DNA of 34,320 nt, from NCBI GenBank assembly GCA_003141235.1, contig PLLL01000035.1:1-34320 (forward strand), given 5' to 3'. Below are positions 1 to 8,093 of this stretch, one piece after another. This stretch comes from Dehalococcoidia bacterium. GTDB taxonomy: Bacteria > Chloroflexota > Dehalococcoidia > Dehalococcoidales > RBG-16-60-22. A program made the translations under genes and the position numbers. The notes below the pieces were generated by a model, which was not told where the DNA came from, did no database searches, and saw nothing but the letters and a program-made list of their open reading frames with translations. Each line of letters starts with the position of its first letter. The stretch's first letter is position 1.

Positions 1-48
1 AGATTGCCACGTCGTCCCGATTTCATCGGGACTCCTCAGAATGACAGA
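1..48. repeat. Palindromic repeat-like sequence at window edge, in frame with mutS
   Basis: agattgccacgtcGTCCCGATttcATCGGGACtcctcagaatgac; perfect 8-bp stem 14-21/25-32. Related hairpin core at 21774-21805 and 'agattgccacgt' recurs at about 17339. Confidence 0.6.
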
Positions 49-1447
49 AAACCTGAGACCCTGCGGCGAGGTCGTCGAACTAATCGCTAAAGCGCTCGTG
101 GATGAGCCGTCGTCCGCTTTAGGGGAGGGCGGGGTGATAAGGAAGGGCTTCTCCGAAGAACTGGACACCCTGCGCCAGACGTCCGGCAACGCGCGGCAGT
201 ACCTCGCCGGAATGGAGCTTAAGGAGCGGGAGCGCACGGGGATAAAGTCGCTGAAAATAGGCTTCAATAACATTTTTGGCTACTATATCGAAGTTTCCAA
301 TTCCAACCTGAAGCAGGCGCCGCAGGACTATATCCGCAAGCAGACGCTCGTGAATGGGGAGCGCTTTTTCACGCCGGAACTGAAAGAGTACGAATCGTTA
401 ATTCTGAACGCGCGCGACCGCATTTCGGAGATGGAATCGAGCCTCTTTAGACAGGTGTGTAAACAGGTCGCCGCCGACAGCGAAAAGATACTGGCTTTAG
501 CGGGTGTCGTGGCGCAACTGGATGTGTTCGCCGCGCTGGCGGATGTCGCCGTGCGCTATAGCTATACCCGCCCCGTCCTCGACGACGGGAAAGTAATCGA
601 CATCAAGCAGGGACGCCACCCGGTCGTCGAAAGGAACCTCGAAGCGGGCACGTTTGTCCCCAATGATATTTACCTGTCTAACGACGATGCCCAGCTTATC
701 GTCCTGACCGGCCCGAACATGTCGGGCAAATCCACCTATCTGCGGCAGGTCGCTTTAATTGTCCTGCTGGCGCAAATCGGCAGCTTTGTGCCGGCGCAGT
801 CGGCCGGAATCGGCATCGTCGACCGTATCTTTACGCGCATCGGGGCGCGGGACGACCTCGCCGCCGGGCAGTCCACCTTTATGGTGGAGATGGTCGAGAC
901 AGCCAATATTTTAAACAACGCCACGCCGCGCTCGCTTTTGATTCTGGACGAGATAGGGCGGGGCACCAGCACTTACGACGGCCTGTCCATCGCCCGCGCG
1001 GTAGCGGAATATATCCACAATCACCAGGGACTTGGCGCGCGTACCGTTTTCGCCACGCATTACCACGAGATGGTCGCTTTAGCGGGCTATCTGCCGCGCG
1101 TTAGGAACTTCAACGTGGCGGTTATTGAAGAGGCGGGGAAGGTTATTTTCCTGCATAAAATTGTGCCGGGCGGCGTGGACAAGAGCTACGGCATCCACGT
1201 GGCGCAACTGGCGGGACTGCCCCGCCCCGTTCTCCACCGCGCCCGCGAGGTTTTAGACGAGCTGGAAAGCAGCAACGGGCGTGGGGTTCAAAGTGAAGTA
1301 AAGAAACCTAAAGAGCCGATGGCGCAAATGCCTTTGTTCGGGGGGAAAACGGCTTTAGAGGCCGAGCTTGAAAAACTCGATTTGGACGGCCTGACGCCGC
1401 TGGAGGCTTTAAACAAGCTGTATGAGTTAAAGAAGAAGATGGGGTAG
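1..1447 (+). CDS. mutS: DNA mismatch repair protein MutS, C-terminal part (5' truncated by window edge)
   Basis: Reading frame is open to the window edge; contains Walker A TGPNMSGKSTYLRQ, STFMVEM, DEIGRGTSTYDGLS, FATHYHE and the LTPLEALNKLYELKKK tail typical of MutS. Confidence 0.95.
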   Translation, partial: DCHVVPISSGLLRMTENLRPCGEVVELIAKALVDEPSSALGEGGVIRKGFSEELDTLRQTSGNARQYLAGMELKERERTGIKSLKIGFNNIFGYYIEVSNSNLKQAPQDYIRKQTLVNGERFFTPELKEYESLILNARDRISEMESSLFRQVCKQVAADSEKILALAGVVAQLDVFAALADVAVRYSYTRPVLDDGKVIDIKQGRHPVVERNLEAGTFVPNDIYLSNDDAQLIVLTGPNMSGKSTYLRQVALIVLLAQIGSFVPAQSAGIGIVDRIFTRIGARDDLAAGQSTFMVEMVETANILNNATPRSLLILDEIGRGTSTYDGLSIARAVAEYIHNHQGLGARTVFATHYHEMVALAGYLPRVRNFNVAVIEEAGKVIFLHKIVPGGVDKSYGIHVAQLAGLPRPVLHRAREVLDELESSNGRGVQSEVKKPKEPMAQMPLFGGKTALEAELEKLDLDGLTPLEALNKLYELKKKMG

Positions 1448-1492
1448 TAGCAATTACACTTTTTGGCCTTAATAAAGGATTTCTTGCCATCT

Positions 1493-1530
1493 CCCACTTT
1501 AACAAAGGGGGAATTGAAGGGGGATTTTTC
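1493..1530. repeat. Palindromic intergenic repeat
   Basis: CCCACTTTaacAAAGGGGGaattgaagggggattt; stem with one mismatch, similar to other CCC..TTT/AAA..GGG hairpins in the window. Confidence 0.55.
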
Positions 1531-1533
1531 TTC

Positions 1534-1593
1534 CTCACCCCACTGGAAGCTTTAAACAAATTATACGAGTTAAAGAAGAAGCTGGGAGAGTGA
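1534..1593 (+). pseudogene. Diverged second copy of the mutS 3' end
   Basis: Translates as LTPLEALNKLYELKKKLGE*, matching the MutS tail LTPLEALNKLYELKKKMG*; nearly all codon differences are synonymous. Confidence 0.8.
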
Positions 1594-1612
1594 GGAGAAA
1601 TATTTATTAGAA

Positions 1613-2533
1613 TTAAACTACCTTTACCATGAAATTCTTTTCTACAGATGACCAACTATCACATTCTATCCAGTAAGCCATGTTGTATTCACCAGATATT
1701 TCTGGAGCTTTTACTTTTATTTTTAACCTCTTTACTACTCCGGGATTGATGTCACCGATCTTATGCCAAAACTGCTTTGGATTTTTCATATTTAAATAGT
1801 CATAATCACACTTTTCTGGTTTTTCTCCTGGGAAATCCAACTCCTCAGTCCCTGAAAATCTAACAGAAGTTTGTTTTGCAATCGCTCCTTGTTCTAGTTC
1901 AAAAAAGACATCTATTTCTTTTATTTCGCCTTGTTTAAATATTAATTGATAATCCCAAAAATCTATCTTTACAACTGGTGACAGTTTTATAGTATGTCTC
2001 TCTAAAGCTCGTTCCATGAGAGTGCTTAAATCAATAGAGTTGGAGAAAAACTCAATATTACATATGCCCTTATATAAGAAATACACTGAAATTCCCAATA
2101 AGAGTAGAGAAATACCCCATATTACATTTTGTGCTATGCCTGATATTCCAATAGCGATTCCTGAGGTAATTATTGATGATAAAAGAATAGAGCCAGGTAA
2201 AAATACCAAGTACTTGGCGGTTAATCCTTTTGACATATTAATGATTTTTGAAGTTGATTTATCTATCTCATTTACCTCAATATCTAACTTGTCTAACTCG
2301 GCTCTTAATTCTTTAGCGAAAGAAATGCCATCAGTTGACGCTATTTTCTTAGTCAATTCATTTTTCTTTTGGTCTATTAAATCTTTACGTCTTTTGGCAG
2401 CACTTTCATTCTTCTTGATACTTAATTCTGATGCGCCTTTATATATGGTTACCGCAAAGATAAAGACAGCGATAGTTATTGCCAATAATGCTAAATCTGC
2501 AAGAATTGTATAACCATATAGTGTTTCCATCAA
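1613..2533 (-). CDS. Hypothetical membrane protein with C-terminal soluble (beta-rich?) domain
   Basis: 306-aa ORF with hydrophobic segments LADLALLAITIAVFIFAV and SGIAQNVIWGISLLLLGISVYFLYKG; TTG-ATG start region; AT-rich. Confidence 0.7.
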   Translation of the reverse strand: MMETLYGYTILADLALLAITIAVFIFAVTIYKGASELSIKKNESAAKRRKDLIDQKKNELTKKIASTDGISFAKELRAELDKLDIEVNEIDKSTSKIINMSKGLTAKYLVFLPGSILLSSIITSGIAIGISGIAQNVIWGISLLLLGISVYFLYKGICNIEFFSNSIDLSTLMERALERHTIKLSPVVKIDFWDYQLIFKQGEIKEIDVFFELEQGAIAKQTSVRFSGTEELDFPGEKPEKCDYDYLNMKNPKQFWHKIGDINPGVVKRLKIKVKAPEISGEYNMAYWIECDSWSSVEKNFMVKVV

Positions 2534-2637
2534 TCCCGTCCTTACATAATATTAGTTATTATTATACTCCCGCCTGTCAAATGTTCCTAATACAAAATCC
2601 CTCTCAATCTCCCCTGGGATATCGCCCTTCATTTTAC

Positions 2638-2660
2638 CCCTCTCCCTCGATGGGAGAGGG
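2638..2660. repeat. Palindromic hairpin
   Basis: CCCTCTCCC-tcgat-GGGAGAGGG, perfect 9-bp stem. Confidence 0.7.
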
Positions 2661-2694
2661 CAAGGGAGAATTAATCCTATCTTTTCCTCTTACC

Positions 2695-2732
2695 ACTTCC
2701 TTGTTACTTGCTCCTTACTACTTGTTACTTCA
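2695..2732. repeat. Degenerate 7-mer tandem repeat (reverse orientation)
   Basis: cttccttgttacttgctccttactacttgttacttc is the reverse complement of aagtaac/aagtag/caagta-type 7-mers also found at 12002 and 20139. Confidence 0.6.
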
Positions 2733-2782
2733 TCCCCTTTTATCATACACTGGTTAATCAAGTACAAAGCGGAGGTGTCCCT

Positions 2783-3019
2783 ATGAAGACATTAATCATA
2801 TACGGCTCGCTATACGGCAACACGGAGCAAATCGCCAAAGCTATCGGCGGCGCTATTGCCGGAGAGGTTAAGGTGGTTAAGGTCGGGGAAAACAAAAGCG
2901 TCAATCACACGCTTGCGGAACAGTGCAATGCCCTTCTCAACCGCCACCTTCAAAGTACCGAACTTGGCTCCCCGACCGTAAGGTCGCGGGAAGTTTACAT
3001 GGGGGTAATATTAAGATAA
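2783..3019 (+). pseudogene. Flavodoxin N-terminal fragment
   Basis: MKTLIIYGSLYGNTEQIAKAIGGAIAGEVKVVKVGE is flavodoxin-like with an FMN-phosphate loop, then the sequence becomes non-homologous and stops. Confidence 0.7.
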
Positions 3020-3105
3020 TGTATCATGGTTTTTTGTGATTGACTATAATTATTAAAGAGTATAGGATATGGCTAGCCGCTTTGCCTGTTGACAGGTAGC
3101 TTTTT

Positions 3106-6100
3106 ATGAGGAAAAAAACAGTAGTATCACCATTCCCGGACGACCCGCTCTGGTATAAGGACGCGATAATTTATGAGCTCCACATCCGCTCTTTCTACGA
3201 TAGTAACGCCGACGGCATCGGCGACTTCGCGGGGTTAATCCAGAAACTTGATTACCTCGAAGAACTTGGGGTAAACACTCTGTGGCTGCTTCCCTTCTAC
3301 CCATCACCGCTTAAAGATGATGGGTATGATATTTCCGACTATTATAATATCAACCCCGTCTATGGTCAGATGGCTGATTTCGAGACTTTCCTTGATGAAG
3401 CCCATCGCCGCGGCCTCCGTGTCATTACGGAACTGGTGATTAACCATACCTCTGACCAGCACCCCTGGTTCCAGAAGGCGCGCCTTTCTGCTCCCGGAAG
3501 CCGCGCGCGCGATTTCTACGTCTGGAGCGATGACCGCGATAAATATAAAGGGGCGCGTATCATTTTCAAAGACTCTGAATGTTCCAACTGGACATGGGAC
3601 GAAGCGGCTAAAGCATATTACTGGCACCGGTTCTATTCCCACCAGCCTGACCTCAATTTTGACAATCCGGCGGTTCACCAGGCTATTTTCAAAGTAGTCG
3701 ATTTCTGGTTTAAAAAGGGCGTTGACGGACTAAGGGTTGACGCCGTGCCTTACCTTTACGAGCGGGAGGACACCAGCTGCGAAAACCTGCCCGAGACTCA
3801 TGCCTTTTTAAAGGAACTGCGTGCTCATGTTGATAGTAAATTTAAAAATCGCCTTCTTTTAGCCGAGGCCAACCAGTGGCCGGAGGATGCCGTCCCGTAT
3901 TTTGGTAAAGGGGACGAGTTCCATATGGCCTTTCACTTCCCGATTATGCCGCGCCTGTTTATGGCCATTGGCATGGAGGACCGCTTCCCGATCGTTGATA
4001 TTCTCCGGCAGACTCCGCCGATACCTGAAAACTGCCAGTGGGCTATCTTCCTCCGCAATCATGATGAGCTGACGCTGGAGATGGTGACCGAAGAAGAGCG
4101 TGATTACATGTACCGGGTATACGCTCAAGACCCTGATGCGCGTCTCAACCTGGGTATCCGCCGCCGCCTGGCCCCGCTCCTTAATAACGACCGGAGAAAG
4201 CTTGAGCTGCTGAATGCCCTGCTTTTCTCTTTACCTGGAACGCCGGTGGTGTACTACGGGGATGAAATAGCTATGGGGGACAACATTCATCTCAGCGACC
4301 GCAACGGGGTGCGCACGCCGATGCAGTGGAGCGCCGACCGGAATGCCGGCTTTTCCCGCGCCAATCTGCAAAAACTTGATTTCCCGGCGATTACCGAACC
4401 GGCTTATCATTATAAATCGGTCAATATAGAGACACAGCAGGACAATCCCGACTCCTTCCTGTCATGGATGAAGCGAATTATCGCTCTCAACAAGCGGTAC
4501 AAGGCTTTCGGGCGCGGCAGTATCGAATTTCTGCAACCGGAGAACCATAAGGTACTAACGTTCCTCCGCCGTTATCAGGGAGAGACAATTCTGGTGATAG
4601 CCAACCTTTCACACCTGGGGCAACAAACTCAGCTTGACCTCAAAGAGTTCACCGGCTGCCGGATTATCAATGTCTTTGGCCCGGTGGAGTTCACACCGGT
4701 CACGGAGAGCAAATATCACTTTACACTTAGTCCTTACGCCTACTATTGGTTTGCGCTCCAGCCGCGGCAGGTTGGAACGACACCGCTCCGGGCGCTGCCT
4801 GCCGAAGAAATAGCCAGAGTCCCAACTGTAGCCAAAGCTGCTGACGAACTTTTTGAAACTGAGAATCTGGATGTAATGGAGACATTACTGCAAAACTATA
4901 TAAAAGGCCGCCGCTGGTTCCGCAGTAAAGCGCGTGATATCCAATCGTCCCGGATTAAAGATGTTATTCCGACACACTCACCGGAATGTACAGCCTACTT
5001 CGTCCTGATTCAGGTTAACTACGTCGAGGGTGAGCCGGAGACTTACGTGATTCCTCTCAGCGTCGTCTCTGCCGAGCAGGTACGCGCGATTCGCAGTGAA
5101 CAACCTCAAGCTATCGTCGCCCGCCTCCAGCCGCCGGATGGCGGTAACGAGTCGCTGCTCTGCGACGCTATGCTGGATAAAAATTTCTGCAAGTTCCTCC
5201 TGCAAAGCATCGGCAAAAGACACCGCTTCAAAGGAGAAAACGGTCAAATCGTAGGTTCATCGACTCCGGCTTTTTCCAACGCTCTGGGCCCGGATGAAGC
5301 TGTCCCGGAACCGGTCCCCATTAAAGCCGAGCAAACCAATACGTCTATCGTCTATGGGGACAAATTAATACTCAAGCTGTTCCGTCAACTTGGTGAAGGG
5401 ATTAATCCGGAACTGGAAATAGGCCGCTTTCTTACCGAAAAGACAGCCTTTACCAATGTCCCGCCGCTGGCCGGCGCTATCGAGTATCATCAGGCGAACG
5501 CCAGGCCGATAAGCCTGGCCATCCTCCATGGCTTTGTGCCCAACGAAGGTGATGCCTGGCGTTATACCCAGGATTCTCTGGAACGTTACTTTCAATATGT
5601 ACTTACGCAACCCGCAAAGTCCAGACCTCCCCTTCCCCGGGGACCTCTGGTCTCCCTATCAAAGGAGATTCCTCCCCTTGCCAGAGAGGCTATCGGTGCT
5701 TATCTTGTTTCCGCACAACTCCTGGGACAGCGAACCGCCGAACTTCATATAGCTCTTACCTCCGCGCCGGATGATCCGGACTTTGCTCCGGAGCCATTTT
5801 CATTTGCATATCAGTCATCTCTTTACCAGTCGATGCGCGGCCAGACCGTCCGTACTTTGCAGCTACTGCGGGAAAAGATACCGAGCCTGCCTGAAGATAT
5901 CCGGGCAACGGCACAGAAGGTCTGTGACCTTGAGTCTTCCATCATCGAACGCTATCATTTAATTCAGCACCAGAATATTTCGGCGGTCAGGACCCGGTAC
6001 CATGGAGACTATCACCTCGGGCAGGTACTCTACACAGGTAAGGACTTTGTCATCATTGACTTCGAGGGTGAAACGGCCCGCCCGTTAAGCGAGCGGCGTT

Positions 6101-6459
6101 TAAAGCGCTCACCTCTCAGGGATGTTGCAGGAATGATACGCTCGCTACACTATGCTGCGAACAGTGCCCTGCTGCGCCAGGTATCACTGGCGCCCCGCCC
6201 GGAAGACGAACTGGCGCTTCTCCAGGATTGGGCTCAATATTGGTATATCTGGGTCTCGGCAACTTTCCTCGCAGCCTATTTGGACAGTATAAAGGTACTG
6301 AACTTGCTGCCTGAGGACTCCGAGCAACTGCGAATACTCCTGGATGCTTTTCTTCTTGAAAAGGCAGTGTACGAAATCGGCTATGAACTCAACAACCGGC
6401 CGGGTTGGCTCAACATCCCCCTTTTGGGCGTATTACAGCTCATGGAGACTGGTTCGTGA
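3106..6459 (+). CDS. treS: Maltose alpha-D-glucosyltransferase (trehalose synthase)-maltokinase fusion
   Basis: GH13 features (YELHIRSFYDSNADGIGDFAGL, DGLRVDAVPYLYERE, LRNHDELTLEMV) and a maltokinase half (GQRTAELHIAL, YHGDYHLGQVLYT, FEGE), 1117 aa. Confidence 0.93.
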   Translation: MRKKTVVSPFPDDPLWYKDAIIYELHIRSFYDSNADGIGDFAGLIQKLDYLEELGVNTLWLLPFYPSPLKDDGYDISDYYNINPVYGQMADFETFLDEAHRRGLRVITELVINHTSDQHPWFQKARLSAPGSRARDFYVWSDDRDKYKGARIIFKDSECSNWTWDEAAKAYYWHRFYSHQPDLNFDNPAVHQAIFKVVDFWFKKGVDGLRVDAVPYLYEREDTSCENLPETHAFLKELRAHVDSKFKNRLLLAEANQWPEDAVPYFGKGDEFHMAFHFPIMPRLFMAIGMEDRFPIVDILRQTPPIPENCQWAIFLRNHDELTLEMVTEEERDYMYRVYAQDPDARLNLGIRRRLAPLLNNDRRKLELLNALLFSLPGTPVVYYGDEIAMGDNIHLSDRNGVRTPMQWSADRNAGFSRANLQKLDFPAITEPAYHYKSVNIETQQDNPDSFLSWMKRIIALNKRYKAFGRGSIEFLQPENHKVLTFLRRYQGETILVIANLSHLGQQTQLDLKEFTGCRIINVFGPVEFTPVTESKYHFTLSPYAYYWFALQPRQVGTTPLRALPAEEIARVPTVAKAADELFETENLDVMETLLQNYIKGRRWFRSKARDIQSSRIKDVIPTHSPECTAYFVLIQVNYVEGEPETYVIPLSVVSAEQVRAIRSEQPQAIVARLQPPDGGNESLLCDAMLDKNFCKFLLQSIGKRHRFKGENGQIVGSSTPAFSNALGPDEAVPEPVPIKAEQTNTSIVYGDKLILKLFRQLGEGINPELEIGRFLTEKTAFTNVPPLAGAIEYHQANARPISLAILHGFVPNEGDAWRYTQDSLERYFQYVLTQPAKSRPPLPRGPLVSLSKEIPPLAREAIGAYLVSAQLLGQRTAELHIALTSAPDDPDFAPEPFSFAYQSSLYQSMRGQTVRTLQLLREKIPSLPEDIRATAQKVCDLESSIIERYHLIQHQNISAVRTRYHGDYHLGQVLYTGKDFVIIDFEGETARPLSERRLKRSPLRDVAGMIRSLHYAANSALLRQVSLAPRPEDELALLQDWAQYWYIWVSATFLAAYLDSIKVLNLLPEDSEQLRILLDAFLLEKAVYEIGYELNNRPGWLNIPLLGVLQLMETGS
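5618..5683. repeat. Palindromic repeat apparently inserted in frame in treS-mak
   Basis: agtccagacctccccttccccggggacctctggtctccctatcaaaggagattcctccccttgccagag; encodes the atypical peptide SRPPLPRGPLVSLSKEIPPLAR inside the maltokinase half. Confidence 0.6.
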
Positions 6460-6524
6460 GAGTCGATAGCGACATCTTAAAATTTCATTCTTAATAGCGT
6501 AATAAATACACGGGGCAATAAAGA

Positions 6525-6881
6525 ATGGACAATGTTATCACGATAATAATGGCAGGAGGAGCAGGCGAGAGGCTTCAGCCTCTGACCAGAGAGCGGTCCA
6601 AGGCGGCTGTACCTTTCGGGGGTAAATTTCGGCTCATAGATTTTGTGTTGAGTAACTGTATCAACTCCGGCCTTCGTAAAGTATATGTGCTGACACAATA
6701 CCGCTCGGAGTCACTGAACCACCACGTTCAGAATGGCTGGGGCATCTCAAGCTCCGGTCTGGGCGACTTTATTTACTGCGTGCCCGCACAGCAAAAGCTT
6801 GGAGCAGAGTGGTATAAAGGAACGGCTGGTATAATACTGCTTCGGAACGATCCAAGTATCAGAGAGAATGAATATGGCTAA
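6525..6881 (+). pseudogene. glgC: Glucose-1-phosphate adenylyltransferase N-terminal fragment
   Basis: IIMAGGAGERLQPLTRERSKAAVPFGGKFRLIDFVLSNCINSGLRKVYVLTQYRSESLNHHV...EWYKGTA is GlgC; homology ends there, leaving a 118-aa ORF. Confidence 0.85.
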
Positions 6882-7404
6882 GCTTAAGAAAACGAAGCAA
6901 AATATAATTAAAAAGGCCGAGGAACTGGGGGTGGAATATGAAGCCAGATACAAAGGCTGCGGGCAGTGTACGTTTCTGGCAATAGTTGACGCTCTCAGAT
7001 GGGGAGAAATAGAACTCATACCTGAGGATATGGAAGAAAGACTTTATCCTGCGGTCAGCATGCTGACTGCGGGTGTCTGTATGACCGGGGAGGGCACCTG
7101 CGGCGCTATGGCGCTTGGCCTTGCCCTGGGGGTTTCTCGGGATAGCGCAGATGTCGCCGCCGCACGTTACGCCGCTGCTTCCATCAGGGATTCACTGCTG
7201 GAAAAATGTCACCGTGAATACCGTTCTATTCTGTGTAAAGATATCCAGAGAAAATACTTCGGTAAAGCATGGGACCTGACCGATGACGAGATGGCGCATG
7301 AGTTCCTGGGGCTCACACGTGGTTGTGTCATCATGCAAACCGCGAAGTGGGCAGTTGAATGTATTTTAGATGAATTTGAAAAAGGAAATGTAAAAGGTGG
7401 ATAG
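6874..7404 (+). CDS. C_GCAxxG_C_C family-like redox protein
   Basis: GCGQCTFLAIVDAL and GVCMTGEGTCGAMALGLALGV cysteine spacing resembles C_GCAxxG_C_C family proteins. Confidence 0.6.
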   Translation: MAKLKKTKQNIIKKAEELGVEYEARYKGCGQCTFLAIVDALRWGEIELIPEDMEERLYPAVSMLTAGVCMTGEGTCGAMALGLALGVSRDSADVAAARYAAASIRDSLLEKCHREYRSILCKDIQRKYFGKAWDLTDDEMAHEFLGLTRGCVIMQTAKWAVECILDEFEKGNVKGG

Positions 7405-7420
7405 ACCCCCTTTTATTTTA
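7392..7420 (+). terminator. Putative intrinsic terminator
   Basis: AAAAGGTGG-ataga-CCCCCTTTTatttta overlapping the stop codon; 9-bp stem with one mismatch and T-rich tail. Confidence 0.5.
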
Positions 7421-7470
7421 ATGCGGCACATTCGAGAACTTACGGGAAAGATTTGCCTAACCCGTCTCTC

Positions 7471-7578
7471 TTATAAATCAATTTTCCAGGCATGGCCGCA
7501 CTTACCGCATTTGCAATAGAGAGTATTCGATATGGTGAAAGTCTTTACGTCCTCACTTCCGCACTTAGGACATTTCAT
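7471..7578 (-). CDS. 35-aa zinc-ribbon-like small protein (absent from the ORF track)
   Basis: Minus strand translates as MKCPKCGSEDVKTFTISNTLYCKCGKCGHAWKIDL*; its ATG overlaps the TGA of the upstream ferredoxin gene (ATGA). Confidence 0.75.
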   Translation of the reverse strand: MKCPKCGSEDVKTFTISNTLYCKCGKCGHAWKIDL

Positions 7579-8093
7579 AGCTTCTCCTCCCTCGTATATG
7601 CTCGGGCTGATTTCCTGGCAGCGAAATCAGACAACTCTTCAAGAGTACCCCATTTTAAAGCCTCGGTGGGGCATGTAGCAACGCACACAGGTTTTTGCCC
7701 CATCGCCACACGGTCCAGGCACATATCACACTTCCGCATCGTGCCATCTTCGTCAAATTGAGGTATACCAAAAGGGCAGGCATCGAAACAAGAGCGGCAG
7801 CCGATACATTTGCTACCGTCCACAACTACAATACCATCCTCTATCCGCCGGCTGATTGCTCCTGACGGACAGGCTGCGGCACACGGTGCTTTGGCGCAGT
7901 GCCTGCAGGTAAGGGAATAGAATTTTCTGGAAACCTCCGGGAAAGTGCCTGTGGTAACTTCTATCACTTTCCTCAATTTTATTGTTCCGGCCTTTATGCC
8001 GTGCCATTGCTTACAGGCAATCTCACAGGAGAAGCATTTAATACACCTGTCGGACTCGAAATAGAAGCCGTATCGTTTATTCACGATTATCAC
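7575..8093 (-). CDS. 4Fe-4S dicluster ferredoxin subunit (DmsB/NrfC-like)
   Basis: Four Cys clusters: CIKCFSCEIACKQ, CRHCAKAPCAAACP, CIGCRSCFDACPFG, CDMCLDR...CVATCPTEAL. Confidence 0.9.
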   Translation of the reverse strand: MIIVNKRYGFYFESDRCIKCFSCEIACKQWHGIKAGTIKLRKVIEVTTGTFPEVSRKFYSLTCRHCAKAPCAAACPSGAISRRIEDGIVVVDGSKCIGCRSCFDACPFGIPQFDEDGTMRKCDMCLDRVAMGQKPVCVATCPTEALKWGTLEELSDFAARKSARAYTREEKL

